A stretch of 64,000 bases of DNA from Marinobacterium sedimentorum (GCF_024267675.1 NZ_JALDYX010000002.1:186001-250000), one strand, 5' to 3'. Shown: positions 33,030 to 43,735, counted from the first letter of the stretch. Program-made: numbers and translations. Notes: generated from the sequence alone by a model not told the origin.

Positions 33030-33560
33030 ATGAAGCGCCTGCTTCTGCTGGCGGTTCTGGTTGCCCTGGCGGTGCTGGGCTATGGCTATTGGCATGGCGT
33101 CACCCACGCCGCGTTTTCCATCAGCACTCAGATGCCCGGCGCGACTGGAGGACGGGGTTTTGTGCCGGGTGCCGAGATCATATTGCGCGATGCCGCTGGC
33201 CTTGAACTGGCACGCGGGCGTAACGCTATGCAGTACAACTTTGTGCGCCTGATTCACCCCCAGGTGGGTGACTGTAATGCAGCCGAGCAGGCCGCAGCCG
33301 GTTCATCCGCGGGGCGCAAAGCATGGCAGGCGTGCTTCGAGCAGCAGGCGCGCTGGATTCCCCGCTGGGCCGACCGCGTGAACAGCGTCAGCCTGAGTAC
33401 CGCAACCTGCGACGGGCCGGCGGTGCCGGTCAGGGTGCGCAAGTATGCGGCCGACTGGCTGCTCTGGTGGGTGCCGCTGCCCCATGTGGGCGGCAAGCCC
33501 TACACCTATTACAGCCTGAGCCTGAAGCTGCCCGAGCACCGCTGTGCAGATGTCGAATGA
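33030..33560 (+). CDS. Membrane-anchored or exported protein of unknown function
   Basis: A 176-residue protein with an N-terminal hydrophobic helix (LLLLAVLVALAVLGYGYW, residues 4-21) and four later cysteines (GDCN, QACF, ATCD, HRCA) that suggest a disulfide-bonded periplasmic domain. I do not recognise it. Its stop overlaps the start of the next small gene (ATGA), so the two are translationally coupled. Confidence 0.7.
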   Translation: MKRLLLLAVLVALAVLGYGYWHGVTHAAFSISTQMPGATGGRGFVPGAEIILRDAAGLELARGRNAMQYNFVRLIHPQVGDCNAAEQAAAGSSAGRKAWQACFEQQARWIPRWADRVNSVSLSTATCDGPAVPVRVRKYAADWLLWWVPLPHVGGKPYTYYSLSLKLPEHRCADVE

Positions 33561-33778
33561 TCAGGGCGGGGGGATGTTTCAAATTGCTGGCGGTGTTGCT
33601 GGCGTTGATTCCCCTGGCGCTGGTGCTAACGCTGTTGCTGATGCCGCTCTGGTCCTGGCTGGAGGCGACACTGGCACTTGAGCTGGTGGGGCATTCCGGG
33701 CCCGCCGGCCTGTGTTATGGGCTGATTTATGCATTGCTGTTGGCGTTGTTCGGGTTGGCCCGGATGATGCTAAGATAG
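33557..33778 (+). CDS. Small two-helix membrane protein
   Basis: A 73-residue protein with two hydrophobic helices (LLAVLLALIPLALVLTLLLM and AGLCYGLIYALLLALFGLA). Its ATG overlaps the TGA of the preceding gene, which is the main argument that it is real. Function unknown; probably works with the coupled upstream protein in the inner membrane. Confidence 0.6.
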   Translation: MIRAGGCFKLLAVLLALIPLALVLTLLLMPLWSWLEATLALELVGHSGPAGLCYGLIYALLLALFGLARMMLR

Positions 33779-33831
33779 CGCCGGACATTAACTTGCCGGC
33801 ATGGCCATAAAAGCCCCATTAGTTTAGCTTG

Positions 33832-34078
33832 GGAGGCTGTCCGACAACACTTAACCTGCTGCGAGCCACCTGGCTCTCTAAAAATAAAGGGAGCTGTTTT
33901 TCGTGCTGCTTTGCGTTAACTAAAACCACTATTCACAAGCGACATCCCTGTTGCTTGCCCGGTGGGAAGCTAACGCTGTGTAAATCGGCAATCCTGCCGA
34001 TTTGTCGCCTTAAAACATCGCAAAAACCAGTTCAAATCAGCGGGCTCTCGCTACGGCCAGCAGTCTCGGATAGCCTCC
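33832..34078. mobile_element. MITE-like element B
   Basis: About 247 bases with end repeats GGAGGCTGTCCGA (33832-33844) and TCGGATAGCCTCC (34066-34078, one mismatch). Segments near both ends match element A at 15660-15824 in opposite orientation, including GCCTTAAAACATCGCAAAAA. The extra central sequence (about 33945-34010) is absent from element A. No open frame. Confidence 0.72.
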
Positions 34079-34145
34079 TAACCCTGCAGCGGCCTGACGT
34101 GCGGTCGCTCTGTTCCCCAGTTTAAGGATTCGGGCTTACCCTGTT

Positions 34146-35156
34146 ATGACACTCAAACTTACTGTGATCGACCAGTCGCCGGTACCCGGCAAGCCACAAC
34201 CGTTGTCCGCCGTGGCGCTTTCCGCCAGGCTGGCCCAGGCCTGCGAGCAGGCAGGCTACGCCCGCTACTGGGTGGCAGAGCATCATAACAGCATCAATTT
34301 TGCAGGCCCGAGCCCCGAGATTCTGATTAGCCATATCGCCAGTATTACCGAACGGATACGGGTGGGCAGCGGCGGGGTGATGCTGCCGCACTACAGTCCC
34401 TACAAGGTTGCGGAGCAGTTCAAACTGCTGGAAACGCTCTTTCCCGGGCGTATTGATCTGGGGATAGGGCGGGCGCCGGGCGGCGATGGCCTGGCGAGTC
34501 ATGCCCTGGCCTATCCTCATGCTCAGGCCCGGGAAGATCATTACGCCCAGCAGGCGGCGCTGCTCAAAGGCTTTCTGACCCGCAGCATACCGAACCAGCA
34601 TCCTTACCATGAGCTGCAGGTCATGCCCGATGAGGCGCCCTGTCCCGAACTCTGGATGCTGGGCTCCAGTGGCGGCAGTGCAGAGCTGGCCGGGCAGGTG
34701 GGCATGAAGATGGCGCTGGCGCTCTTTATCGGTCCTGAAGACAGGCCTGTGAGCATTGTGCATGATTACCAGAACGCCTGGCGTGAAGCCGGTCATCAAG
34801 GTGAGCCCGAGACGCTCATCGCGGTGGCGGCGGTCTGTGCGGATACAGGGGAGGAAGCGGAATACCTGGCGGCCTCCCAGGTGTACTGGAAGGTAAGAGC
34901 CTTTCGTCACGGGGTGCGGGATATTATCAAGTCCCCCAGCGAGGCACTTGATTTAAAAGAAAAACTTGGGCCTTCTGATCAGGCGTATTTTGACCAGACA
35001 CTGGCTTCGGTCGTGTGTGGATCGCCATCGCAGTGCCTGGCGCGTCTGCAGGGTCTGGGCGAGCGTTACGGCACCGACGAGATCGGCCTGGTGACGGTGA
35101 CCCACGATTTCGAGCACCGGCTGCGCAGCTACGCGCTGCTGGCGGCACATAACTGA
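34146..35156 (+). CDS. LLM-class flavin-dependent oxidoreductase
   Basis: A 336-residue luciferase-like monooxygenase (TIM-barrel, FMN- or F420-dependent family). Motifs include YWVAEHHNSINFAGPSPEILI and RVGSGGVMLPHYSPYKVAEQF, and the conserved GRIDLGIGRAPGGD. It resembles the YhbW/MsnO8-type group of unknown substrate. It stands between MITE-like element B and an acetyltransferase gene 35 bases downstream, which may be co-transcribed. Confidence 0.88.
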   Translation: MTLKLTVIDQSPVPGKPQPLSAVALSARLAQACEQAGYARYWVAEHHNSINFAGPSPEILISHIASITERIRVGSGGVMLPHYSPYKVAEQFKLLETLFPGRIDLGIGRAPGGDGLASHALAYPHAQAREDHYAQQAALLKGFLTRSIPNQHPYHELQVMPDEAPCPELWMLGSSGGSAELAGQVGMKMALALFIGPEDRPVSIVHDYQNAWREAGHQGEPETLIAVAAVCADTGEEAEYLAASQVYWKVRAFRHGVRDIIKSPSEALDLKEKLGPSDQAYFDQTLASVVCGSPSQCLARLQGLGERYGTDEIGLVTVTHDFEHRLRSYALLAAHN

Positions 35157-35191
35157 GCGGCCGGAATTGAGGCCTTGACGGAGATGCAATC

Positions 35192-35923
35192 ATGACGGAG
35201 CAGCACAAGCAGGGCCGGCTTAATCCCCTGGGGCAGCCGATCGGAGAACCCTTAAGCGACTGGACAGCACCCGCGCCGCCGGCGCGAACCCTGTTGACGG
35301 GGCGCTTCTGTCAGCTGGAGCCGCTGCAGAGCCGCCACGCCGACGACCTCTTTGCGGCCAACAGTCAGGATACTGATGGGCGCAGCTGGACCTATATGCC
35401 CTATGGTCCCTTTGCGTCGGCCGCAGATTACCGTCGCTGGGTCGAGGCATCCAGCCAGGGCTGCGATCCGCAGTTCTATGCCATCGTGCAGCCGTCCGAT
35501 GGCCGGGCACTGGGTGTGGCCAGCTATCTGCGAATCACGCCCCGCAGCGGTGCCATCGAGGTCGGGCATATCCATTACTCGGCGCAGCTCCAGCGCCAGA
35601 GCGCGGCCACCGAGGCCATGTACCTGTTGATGCGCCATGCCTTCGAACTGGGGTACCGACGCTACGAGTGGAAGTGCGATGCCCTGAATGCGCTGTCGCG
35701 GGCGGCGGCGCAGCGGCTGGGTTTTGCGTACGAAGGCACCTTTCGCCAGGCGACGGTCTACAAGGGGCGCAACCGCGACACGGCCTGGTATTCGGTGATC
35801 GACAGCGAATGGCCCCTGTTGCGCCGCTGCTTCGAGCAGTGGCTGGCGCCGGAAAATTTCGACGCCGCGGGCCGGCAGCGCCACGGGCTCAGCGAGCTGA
35901 CCCGCGGCTTTCGTGCTGGGTAA
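35192..35923 (+). CDS. GNAT-family N-acetyltransferase (RimJ/RimL-like)
   Basis: A 243-residue acetyltransferase of the RimJ/RimL group (GNAT fold), with the GRALGVASYLRITPRSGAIEVG and WKCDALNALSRAAAQRLGFAYEG segments typical of acetyl-CoA-binding motifs. Such proteins acetylate ribosomal proteins or small amines; the substrate is unknown. It converges on the liu operon, whose last gene ends at 36002. Confidence 0.88.
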   Translation: MTEQHKQGRLNPLGQPIGEPLSDWTAPAPPARTLLTGRFCQLEPLQSRHADDLFAANSQDTDGRSWTYMPYGPFASAADYRRWVEASSQGCDPQFYAIVQPSDGRALGVASYLRITPRSGAIEVGHIHYSAQLQRQSAATEAMYLLMRHAFELGYRRYEWKCDALNALSRAAAQRLGFAYEGTFRQATVYKGRNRDTAWYSVIDSEWPLLRRCFEQWLAPENFDAAGRQRHGLSELTRGFRAG

Positions 35924-36001
35924 TGCAAAAAGGGCGGGGTGTTCGAGCGTGCGCAGACCCTGGGAGTGGCGCTGCTCCAAAGAACCAGATCTGACCGGAC
36001 A

Positions 36002-36910
36002 TCATGCCCGGTGGCTGCAGCCCAGTGCCAGTCCGACCTTGGAGCCGTTACTGCGCCCAAGCTGGCCTGTGATCCAGTGGCCGGTGTCGACCAGTTGCTG
36101 CAGGTCGATGCCGGTAGTGATTCCCAGCCCCTGCAGCATGTAAACCACGTCCTCACTGGCGACATTGCCGGACGCACCCTTGGCGTAAGGGCAACCGCCA
36201 AGACCTGCGACAGACGCATCCACTACAGCGAGGCCTTCTTCCAGTACCGCATAGAGGTTGGCCAGCGCCTGCCCGTAAGTGTCATGGAAGTGGGCGGCCA
36301 GCTGGTTGATGGGCAGCTCGCGGGCGACGGCCTCGAGCATGCGCTTGGCTTTCAGCGGCGTGCCGGTGCCGATGGTGTCTCCCAGGGAGATTTCAAAGCA
36401 GCCCATGTCGAGTAATTCACGCGAAACCGCCGCTACCTGGGCCGGGGCGATGTCGCCGGCGTAGGGGCAGCCCAGCACGGTGGAGACGTAGCCGCGCACG
36501 CGGATTCCGTTGGCCTTGGCGGCCTCGATCACCGGGGTGAAGCGTGCAAGACTCTCGGCGATGGAACAGTTGATGTTCTTTTGGGTAAAGGCTTCTGAGG
36601 CGGCGGTGAAGACCGCCACCTCATCCACGCCGCTTGCCAGAGCGCCCTCAAACCCCTTGAAATTAGGCGTCAGCGCGGCATAGATGACGCCGTCACGGCG
36701 CTCGATGCCCGCCATGACCTCACGGGCATCCCCCATCTGGGGCACCCATTTGGGCGAGACAAAGCTCGCGGCCTCGATATGGCGGATGCCGGCGGCGCCC
36801 AGGCGCGCCACCAGTTCAATCTTGACCGCCGTACTGATCTGGCTGGCTTCATTCTGCAGCCCATCCCGTGGGCCGACCTCCACCAGTCGAACGTCACTGG
36901 GCAATGCCAT
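36002..36910 (-). CDS. liuE: Hydroxymethylglutaryl-CoA lyase
   Basis: A 302-residue DRE-TIM metallolyase that cleaves HMG-CoA to acetoacetate and acetyl-CoA, the last step of leucine catabolism. Motifs: [12 protein letters not shown] at the start and the HMGL signature [23 protein letters not shown] with the catalytic cysteine. Its ATG overlaps the stop of the upstream carboxylase gene by one base. It is the last gene of the liu operon. Confidence 0.94.
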   Translation of the reverse strand: MALPSDVRLVEVGPRDGLQNEASQISTAVKIELVARLGAAGIRHIEAASFVSPKWVPQMGDAREVMAGIERRDGVIYAALTPNFKGFEGALASGVDEVAVFTAASEAFTQKNINCSIAESLARFTPVIEAAKANGIRVRGYVSTVLGCPYAGDIAPAQVAAVSRELLDMGCFEISLGDTIGTGTPLKAKRMLEAVARELPINQLAAHFHDTYGQALANLYAVLEEGLAVVDASVAGLGGCPYAKGASGNVASEDVVYMLQGLGITTGIDLQQLVDTGHWITGQLGRSNGSKVGLALGCSHRA

Positions 36911-38904
36911 CAGGAGGCCTCCTCGGTTTCGATTGCCAGCGATACCAGCTCCGCGCCGTCGGCGACCAGCTCGCCTTCGGCAAAAAACACCGCGCTGACA
37001 ATGCCATCGCGCGGCGCCCGAATGCTGTGCTCCATCTTCATGGCTTCCATCACCACCAGGGTTTCACCCTTGCTGACGGCCTGGCCGGGTTCAACCAGCA
37101 CTGCAACCACGGCACCGTTCATCGGGGCGGCCAGGGACGCATCGCTCTGGTGGTCGGTTTCGCCAAAGTTTTCGACGTGCAACTGGCAGGAAAACTGTTC
37201 GCCCTGGTCCATCAGGGTTAGCTGGCTGTTATCGCGGTAGCCGTACAGGGTGCGACGATGACCGTTGATGATCACATCCAGGGTGTCGCCATGCAGCGTG
37301 GCGCTGACCTTGTAACGGGCACCACCCAGGCTGATGTCGTAGCCGCCGTCCTGTTCCAGAATACTCAGCTCATGCAGCTGTTCGCCGTGAACCAGTTGCA
37401 TGGGCCGCGCAAAGCTGGAGTTGAGACGCCAGCTGGTCTGGCGCGCAAAGGGCGAGTAGGGGTCGTTACCCGTGCTGTGACTGAGCTTGTCGCTTTCCAG
37501 AAACATGCAGGCAGCCATCAGCAGGCATTCAGAGGTGTCGAGCTTGGGCGGCGGGAACAGCAGGCTCTGGTGCTTGTCGATAAAGCCGGTGTCCAGGTCT
37601 GCTGCCTTGAAGGGCGCAGCCAGGGCCAGGTTGCGCAAAAAGCGCACGTTGGTCTTGATGCCGCCAATGCGGTACTCGCCCAGCGCCTTGGCCAGGCGCG
37701 CCAGGGCGCGGTCGCGGTTGTCATCCCAGACAATCAGCTTGGCGATCATCGGGTCGTAATAGACACTGACCTCATCGCCCTCGATCACGCCGGTATCGAC
37801 CCGTACATGGGGCGACTCGGTGGGCGTGCGCAGATAGTTCAGGCGCCCGGTGGCCGGCAGGAAGTCGTTGTCCGGATCCTCGGCATAGATACGCGCTTCA
37901 AAGGCGTGGCCGTTGATGCTGATCTCGTGCTGCAGTTGCGGCAGCGGCTCGCCGGCGGCGATCAGCAGCTGCCACTGCACCAGATCCTGGCCGGTGATCA
38001 TCTCGGTGACCGGATGCTCCACCTGCAGGCGGGTATTCATTTCCATGAAGAAGAAGGAACCGTCGACGTCGTAGAGAAACTCGACGGTGCCGGCACCCAC
38101 ATAGTTGATGGCCTGGGCGGCCAGTACCGCGGCCTCGCCCATGGCCTTGCGGGTGGCATCGGACAGCCCGGGTGCCGGTGCTTCTTCAATGACTTTCTGG
38201 TGGCGGCGCTGCACCGAGCAGTCGCGTTCGGCCAGGTAGACGCCATTGCCCTGGCTGTCACAGAACACCTGAATCTCGACGTGACGCGGCTGCGTCAGGT
38301 AGCGCTCGATCAGCATGTCCGGATTGCCGAAGGCGTTTTTTGCCTCGCGACAGGCCGAGGTCAGGGCTTCGTCAAACTCGGCCAGTGACTCGACCACCCG
38401 CATGCCCTTGCCACCGCCGCCGGCGACGGCCTTGAGCAGCAGCGGAAAGCCGCATTTCTCGGCTTCCTTCTTCAGGACGGCGGGCGTCTGGTCATCGCCG
38501 TGGTAGCCGGGCACCAGTGGCACGCCGGCGTCCTGCATGATGGCCTTGGCGGCAGACTTGGAACCCATGGCGGCAATGGCGGAGGCCGGCGGGCCTATAA
38601 AGGCGATGCCGTTGTCTTCGCAGGCGCGGGCAAAGCCGGTGTTCTCGGACAGAAAACCGTAGCCCGGGTGTATGGCCTCGGCACCGCAGGCCTTGGCGAT
38701 CTCGATGATCTTGTCGGCACGCAGGTAGCTCTCGCTGCTGGGGGCAGGCCCGAGCAGAAAGGCTTCGTCCGCCATGGCCACATGGCGGGCATTGATATCG
38801 GCCTCGGAGTAGACGGCAACACAACGGATTCCCAGGCGGTGGGCCGTCTTTATGACCCGGCAGGCAATCTCGCCCCGGTTGGCGATCAATATTTTACTGA
38901 ACAT
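36910..38904 (-). CDS. liuD: Methylcrotonoyl-CoA carboxylase, biotin-carrying alpha subunit
   Basis: A 664-residue biotin-dependent carboxylase subunit: biotin carboxylase domain (about residues 1-450, ATP-grasp with [10 protein letters not shown] and the [10 protein letters not shown] motif), and a C-terminal biotinyl domain with the [11 protein letters not shown] motif whose lysine carries biotin. With the LiuB subunit it carboxylates 3-methylcrotonyl-CoA. It lies between liuC (104-base gap) and liuE (one-base overlap). Confidence 0.94.
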   Translation of the reverse strand: MFSKILIANRGEIACRVIKTAHRLGIRCVAVYSEADINARHVAMADEAFLLGPAPSSESYLRADKIIEIAKACGAEAIHPGYGFLSENTGFARACEDNGIAFIGPPASAIAAMGSKSAAKAIMQDAGVPLVPGYHGDDQTPAVLKKEAEKCGFPLLLKAVAGGGGKGMRVVESLAEFDEALTSACREAKNAFGNPDMLIERYLTQPRHVEIQVFCDSQGNGVYLAERDCSVQRRHQKVIEEAPAPGLSDATRKAMGEAAVLAAQAINYVGAGTVEFLYDVDGSFFFMEMNTRLQVEHPVTEMITGQDLVQWQLLIAAGEPLPQLQHEISINGHAFEARIYAEDPDNDFLPATGRLNYLRTPTESPHVRVDTGVIEGDEVSVYYDPMIAKLIVWDDNRDRALARLAKALGEYRIGGIKTNVRFLRNLALAAPFKAADLDTGFIDKHQSLLFPPPKLDTSECLLMAACMFLESDKLSHSTGNDPYSPFARQTSWRLNSSFARPMQLVHGEQLHELSILEQDGGYDISLGGARYKVSATLHGDTLDVIINGHRRTLYGYRDNSQLTLMDQGEQFSCQLHVENFGETDHQSDASLAAPMNGAVVAVLVEPGQAVSKGETLVVMEAMKMEHSIRAPRDGIVSAVFFAEGELVADGAELVSLAIETEEAS

Positions 38905-39008
38905 GGCGGGTCTCCGTGTCGAGATTGCCTGCAGCTGCTGCGCAGCTCATGCAAAATGGCTGCGCCGCTGCACTGCTGTTTGCAATCAGAATCTTGTTAA
39001 ACATGAGC

Positions 39009-39803
39009 CTATTCCTCGATCCAGTTCGGGGCGCGTTTTTGCAGGAAGGCACTGAGTCCTTCCTGGCCTTCTTCGCTGACGCGGATATCGGCGATGCGCC
39101 GGGCAGTATCGTTGATCAGGGTTGCATCAATTGGTTTCTGGCTCACCGCAAACACCAGCTCCTTGGCGGCGCGCATGGCGCGGGGGCCGTTACGGCGCAG
39201 GGATTGCACCAGGGTGCTGCAGGCGCTATCGAGTGCCGTGTTGTCTGCCACCACCTCGTGCACCAGGCCAAACTGCTGCGCCTGTTCGGCGCTGAAGGCC
39301 TCGGCGCTCTGGAAGTAGCGCCGGGCCTGGCGCTCGCCAATGGCCCTGACCACATAGGGACTGATGGTGGCCGGGGTCAGGCCAATGCGCACCTCGGACA
39401 GGCAGAACCGGCTGGCCTGGGTGGCGATAACGATATCGCAGCAGGCGGCCAGGCCCACGGCGCCGCCGTAGGCGGCACCCTGTACCAGGGCAATGGTCGG
39501 CTTGCTCAGGTTGTTGAGTGTCGCCATCAAACCGGCAAGGCCCAGGGCATCCTGCAGGTTTTCTGCATGGCTGTTGGCGGCCATGCGCTGCATCCAGTTG
39601 AAGTCCGCGCCGGCGGAAAAATTCTTGCCATTGGAGGCCAGTACCAGCACCCGTACTTCTGGGTTCGCATCCAGCGCGACCAGATGCTCGGTCAGACGCT
39701 GGATAATGGCATCGTCAAAGGCGTTGTGAATCTCGGGCCGGTTCAGCGTCAGGCGGGCAACGCCATCGGGCTGAATATCCAGCAGAACTGTTGCATCGCT
39801 CAT
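39009..39803 (-). CDS. liuC: Methylglutaconyl-CoA hydratase (crotonase family)
   Basis: A 264-residue enoyl-CoA hydratase/isomerase-family protein with the FSAGADFNWMQRM and AVGLAACCDIVIA oxyanion-hole motifs. Placed between the two methylcrotonoyl-CoA carboxylase subunits, it fits the hydratase that makes HMG-CoA from methylglutaconyl-CoA. The ATG at 39803 has AGAG upstream. The open frame extends into the liuB 3' end, which I reject. Confidence 0.9.
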   Translation of the reverse strand: MSDATVLLDIQPDGVARLTLNRPEIHNAFDDAIIQRLTEHLVALDANPEVRVLVLASNGKNFSAGADFNWMQRMAANSHAENLQDALGLAGLMATLNNLSKPTIALVQGAAYGGAVGLAACCDIVIATQASRFCLSEVRIGLTPATISPYVVRAIGERQARRYFQSAEAFSAEQAQQFGLVHEVVADNTALDSACSTLVQSLRRNGPRAMRAAKELVFAVSQKPIDATLINDTARRIADIRVSEEGQEGLSAFLQKRAPNWIEE

Positions 39804-39838
39804 GAAGCTCTCCGTTAGATCCCGTGACATTCGTTCGG

Positions 39839-41446
39839 TTACATCCGAAAGACGCCGAATTTGCTGTCGCTGATGGGCTTGTTCAGTGCAGCCGAAAGCC
39901 CCATGCCAATGACATCGCGGGTCTGGGCGGGGTCTATGACACCGTCGTCCCACAGGCGGGCGCTGGCGTAGTAGGGGTGGCCCTGGGCTTCGTACTTGTC
40001 GGCGATGGGCTGCTTGAAGGCTTTTTCATCCTCGGCAGACCAGTCCTTGCCGTCGCGCTCCAGGCCATCACGCTTGACCGTCGCCAGTACGCCGGCGGCC
40101 TGTTCGCCGCCCATGACCGAGATGCGGGCGTTGGGCCACATCCAGAGGAAGTTGGGGCTGTAGGCGCGGCCGCACATGCCGTAGTTGCCGGCGCCGAAGC
40201 TGCCACCAATCAGCACCGTGAGCTTGGGCACATCGGCGCAGGCCACGGCCGTCACCATCTTGGCGCCGTGCTTGGCGATGCCTTCGGCTTCGTACTTGCG
40301 GCCCACCATAAAGCCCGTGATGTTCTGCAGGAAGAGCAGCGGGATCTTGCGCTGGCAGCACAGCTCAATGAAGTGAGCGCCTTTCTGGGCGGATTCTGCG
40401 AACAGGATGCCGTTGTTGGCGATAATGCCCACCGGGTAGCCGTGGATATGGGCGAATCCGGTGACCAGGGTGGTGCCGTAGAGCTTCTTGAATTCGTCGA
40501 ATTCGGAGCCATCCACCAGCCGGGCGATCACGTCGCGTACATCGAACGGCTTTTTCAGATCGGTGCCGACAATGCCGTATAGCTCTTCGCTGTCGTACAG
40601 CGGTGCCTGTACCGGCTTGATGGCCAGCTCCATGGGTTTGGTACGGTTCAGATTGGCGATGCAGCTGCGCGCGATCTGCAGCGCGTGCACATCGTTTTCC
40701 GCATAATGGTCCGCGACGCCGGACACCCGGCAGTGCACATCGGCGCCGCCCAGATCCTCGGCCGAGACCTCTTCACCGGTGGCGGCCTTGACCAGCGGCG
40801 GGCCGGCCAGAAAGATGGTGCCCTGGTTGCGCACGATGATGGATTCGTCCGCCATGGCCGGCACATAGGCACCGCCTGCGGTACAGAGCCCCATGACCAC
40901 GGCGATCTGGGCGATGCCCTTGGCCGACATGCGCGCCTGGTTGTAGAAAATGCGGCCGAAGTGATCGCGATCCGGGAAAACCTCGTCCTGCTGTGGCAGG
41001 TTGGCGCCGCCCGAGTCCACCAGGTAGATGCAGGGCAGCTGGTTCTGCTCGGCGATCTCCTGGGCGCGCAGATGCTTTTTCACCGTCAGCGGAAAGTAGG
41101 TGCCGCCCTTCACGGTGGCATCGTTGGCGATGATCATGCATTCGAGGCCGGATACCCGGCCTATGCCGGTAATGATGCCGGCGGCCGGCACATCCTGTTC
41201 ATAGACCTTGTAGGCCGCCAGCTGTGACAGCTCGATAAAGGCCGAGCCCTCATCCAGCAGGCGGTTGATGCGCTCGCGCGGCAGCAGCTTGCCGCGGGCG
41301 GTGTGGCGCGCCTGGTAGGCCGGGCCGCCGCCCTGTTCCACGATGGCGACCTTTTCACGCAGATCGCCCACGGCTTTGGCCATGGCGTCGTACTTGTAAC
41401 GGTATTCATCACTGCGCGGATTGATCTTGGACTGTAACTGGGTCAT
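39839..41446 (-). CDS. liuB: Methylcrotonoyl-CoA carboxylase, carboxyltransferase beta subunit
   Basis: A 535-residue carboxyltransferase subunit with paired crotonase-like domains. Typical segments are [29 protein letters not shown] and [19 protein letters not shown]. It accepts carboxybiotin from the LiuD subunit and carboxylates methylcrotonyl-CoA. It lies 30 bases after liuA and 35 bases before liuC, consistent with one transcript. Confidence 0.94.
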   Translation of the reverse strand: MTQLQSKINPRSDEYRYKYDAMAKAVGDLREKVAIVEQGGGPAYQARHTARGKLLPRERINRLLDEGSAFIELSQLAAYKVYEQDVPAAGIITGIGRVSGLECMIIANDATVKGGTYFPLTVKKHLRAQEIAEQNQLPCIYLVDSGGANLPQQDEVFPDRDHFGRIFYNQARMSAKGIAQIAVVMGLCTAGGAYVPAMADESIIVRNQGTIFLAGPPLVKAATGEEVSAEDLGGADVHCRVSGVADHYAENDVHALQIARSCIANLNRTKPMELAIKPVQAPLYDSEELYGIVGTDLKKPFDVRDVIARLVDGSEFDEFKKLYGTTLVTGFAHIHGYPVGIIANNGILFAESAQKGAHFIELCCQRKIPLLFLQNITGFMVGRKYEAEGIAKHGAKMVTAVACADVPKLTVLIGGSFGAGNYGMCGRAYSPNFLWMWPNARISVMGGEQAAGVLATVKRDGLERDGKDWSAEDEKAFKQPIADKYEAQGHPYYASARLWDDGVIDPAQTRDVIGMGLSAALNKPISDSKFGVFRM

Positions 41447-41476
41447 GGCTTAATCCTCGAAAGCTTGAAGGGGCGC

Positions 41477-42643
41477 TTACTTGTTGAGAAACAGTTCGCG
41501 GCCGATCAGCATGCGGCGGATTTCGGAGGTGCCGGCGCCAATTTCGTACAGCTTGGCATCACGCAGCAGGCGCCCGGTGGAGAATTCATTGATATAGCCG
41601 TTGCCGCCCAGTAGCTGGATGGCATCCAGCGCCAGCCTGGTGGCGTTCTCGGCGGAATACAGGATGGCGCCGGCGGCGTCCTTGCGGCTGGTTTCGCCGC
41701 GCTGGGCGGCCAGGGCCACCATATAGACGTAGGACTTGGCGGCATTCATCAGGGTGTACATGTCGGCGACCTTGCCCTGGACCAGCTGGAATTCACCGAT
41801 GGCCTGGCCAAACTGAGTGCGCTCACGGATATAGGGCACCACCACGTCCATGGCCGCCTGCATGATACCCAGGGGGCCACCGGATAGAACCAGGCGCTCG
41901 TAGTCCAGCCCGCTCATCAGTACCTTTACGCCGCCGTTGAGCTGCCCAAGGATGTTTTCCTTGGGCACGATGCAGTCCTGAAACACCAGCTCGCAGGTGT
42001 TGGAGCCACGCATGCCGAGCTTGTCGAGCTTCTGGGCACGGGAGAAACCGGGGTAGTCACGTTCGATGATAAAGGCGGTGATGCCGTGGGGGCCCTTGGC
42101 ATGGTCGGTCTTGGCGTAGACCACATAGACATGAGCGTCGGGGCCGTTGGTGATCCACATCTTGTTGCCGTTAAGAACGTAGTGGTCGCCGTTGTCGCGG
42201 GCGGTGAGCTTCATTGAAACCACATCGGAGCCGGCATTGGGTTCGGACATCGCCAAAGCGCCGATATGCTCGCCACTGATGAGTTTTGGCAGGTACTGCT
42301 GTTTCTGTTCTTCGCTGCCGTTGCGGTGAATCTGGTTAACGCAGAGGTTGGAGTGGGCGCCGTAGGAAAGACCAATGGAGGCCGAAGCCCGGCTGATTTC
42401 TTCCATCGCAATCACATGGGCCAGGTAGCCCATGTCGACACCGCCGTACTCTTCCTTGACGGTGATGCCCAGCAGGCCCATGTCGCCAAACTTGCGCCAC
42501 AGCTGGTTGGGGAATTCGTTCTTGCGGTCGGTTTCCTCGGCCAGCGGGGCGATTTCCTTGGCCGCGAAGGCGTTTATCTGTTCGCGCAGCATGTCCAGTG
42601 TTTCGCCCAGACCAAAGTTCAGCTCGGAGTATTGAGAAATCAT
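41477..42643 (-). CDS. liuA: Isovaleryl-CoA dehydrogenase
   Basis: A 388-residue acyl-CoA dehydrogenase that oxidises isovaleryl-CoA to 3-methylcrotonyl-CoA, passing electrons to ETF. It has the [16 protein letters not shown] and [16 protein letters not shown] segments and the C-terminal [27 protein letters not shown] signature. The [13 protein letters not shown] segment carries the glutamate position characteristic of isovaleryl-CoA dehydrogenases. It is the first gene of the liu operon, behind an operator at 42704-42717. Confidence 0.93.
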   Translation of the reverse strand: MISQYSELNFGLGETLDMLREQINAFAAKEIAPLAEETDRKNEFPNQLWRKFGDMGLLGITVKEEYGGVDMGYLAHVIAMEEISRASASIGLSYGAHSNLCVNQIHRNGSEEQKQQYLPKLISGEHIGALAMSEPNAGSDVVSMKLTARDNGDHYVLNGNKMWITNGPDAHVYVVYAKTDHAKGPHGITAFIIERDYPGFSRAQKLDKLGMRGSNTCELVFQDCIVPKENILGQLNGGVKVLMSGLDYERLVLSGGPLGIMQAAMDVVVPYIRERTQFGQAIGEFQLVQGKVADMYTLMNAAKSYVYMVALAAQRGETSRKDAAGAILYSAENATRLALDAIQLLGGNGYINEFSTGRLLRDAKLYEIGAGTSEIRRMLIGRELFLNK

Positions 42644-42703
42644 TTTGCCAGCCCTCGCATTGCGGGAATATTCGATACGGGAAAACCCGCGCTAAAATTA
42701 ACT

Positions 42704-42717
42704 ATACGCTATCGTAT
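42704..42717. promoter_or_regulatory. Palindromic operator upstream of liuA
   Basis: ATACG-CTAT-CGTAT, 60 bases before the liuA start. It has the same size and outer bases as the perfect palindrome at 43675-43688 in front of the TetR gene, so it is a likely binding site for that regulator. Confidence 0.65.
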
Positions 42718-43072
42718 GTTCGCTTTGTTGCTGTGTCAATACGGGTGCGTATGTTTGAAGTCGACATCTGACTACAAGCGTAGACCAATGCTGGACACTG
42801 AGGGGCAGGGGCAGGTTTGAGAAGCAGAGCAAGGGACAAGATGAAAGGAGCAAGGGGGGATGTGACCCACAAAAGTGGACACACCGTTAGATTGCCTGCT
42901 CGAACGCCGCAGGTTTTACCCTGTTTCCCGGAATTCGCCTGGGGCTCATTTCCCGGAATTTGCAGGCTCATTCCAGGCTACAAACTGCACTCCGTAGGTT
43001 GGTAATGAGCGTAGCGAATTCCGACAGCCGCAGCGAAGCTGTGGAGTCTTGCCTCTCGCACGCCCAAAGGCG
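42718..43072. other. Intergenic region with repeat fragments
   Basis: No gene. Contains TGTGACCCACAAAAGTGGAC (42859-42878), resembling an IS3-family end, two short direct repeats of TTTCCCGGAATT near 42924 and 42949, and a GTAGGTTGGTAATGAGCG motif of the kind found in dispersed intergenic repeats. No transposase is left. Confidence 0.4.
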
Positions 43073-43624
43073 TCAGTCTTCGATCAGAAAGCGGGTGCAG
43101 TGCTGCTTGATTTTTTTAGGGTCCAGGCTGCAGCTCTGATCATTCAGCAGACTTTGACCAAAAACAAAGGCATAGAACAGATAGGCGCGGGAATAGGCTT
43201 CCTCCGCTGACAACTTGAGCTTTTCAAACAGGCCGGATACGCATTTCAGACGCTCTTCATCCACGGATTGCACGGTACCGGCCGCCTGAGCATCGATGCG
43301 CGCCCAGGCCCGCACCGCCAGTTCAATGGCGTTGCCTCTGGGGTTGGCGTTGTCGGTGTAGAGGCGAATCAGGTACTTCAGCGTATCGGCGGCGTGTTCC
43401 TCATCGCGCGTCTGCTCATGAATAATCTCGATGCGGCGCAGGCGCCACTGCTCCAGCATGTTTTGCAGCAACTCGTCGCGGTTACGAAAATGCCAGTAGA
43501 AGCCGCCCTTGGTGACGCGCAGACGTTTGGCAAGTCCTTCGATCTTGATACTGTCGACGCCGCCTTCGGCCAGTACCGTAAAGGCTTCGTTGATCCACTG
43601 TTCGCGACTCAGTTTGACGTTCAT
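43073..43624 (-). CDS. TetR-family regulator of the liu genes (LiuQ-like)
   Basis: A 183-residue repressor: N-terminal TetR helix-turn-helix (INEAFTVLAEGGVDSIKIEGLAKRLRVTKGGFYWHFRNRDELL) and a helical ligand domain. It lies between the liu operon and a divergent acyl-CoA synthetase operon. Palindromes of one type occur before liuA (42704), before this gene (43675) and before the synthetase (43736), which points to autoregulation and control of both operons. TetR regulators of liu genes (LiuQ) are known in other Proteobacteria; the ligand is probably an acyl-CoA intermediate. The name is an inference. Confidence 0.83.
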   Translation of the reverse strand: MNVKLSREQWINEAFTVLAEGGVDSIKIEGLAKRLRVTKGGFYWHFRNRDELLQNMLEQWRLRRIEIIHEQTRDEEHAADTLKYLIRLYTDNANPRGNAIELAVRAWARIDAQAAGTVQSVDEERLKCVSGLFEKLKLSAEEAYSRAYLFYAFVFGQSLLNDQSCSLDPKKIKQHCTRFLIED

Positions 43625-43674
43625 CTTTTAATCCTTCGATACGCTCTGGCACAGGGTACCTTAAAACCCAAATA

Positions 43675-43688
43675 TACGTAAACGTATG
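43675..43688. promoter_or_regulatory. Perfect palindromic operator before the TetR gene
   Basis: ATACGT-AA-ACGTAT, 51 bases upstream of the TetR start. It is a perfect inverted repeat with the same core as 43736-43751. Confidence 0.78.
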
Positions 43689-43735
43689 GTCATGGCGTGC
43701 AAGGCGCCCTGTTGCAGATTTCGTCAATTTAATCT

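Noticed and set aside
34021..34080. GTTCAAATC as a tRNA T-arm
   Set aside because: No acceptor, D or anticodon stems surround it; the sequence is part of MITE-like element B.
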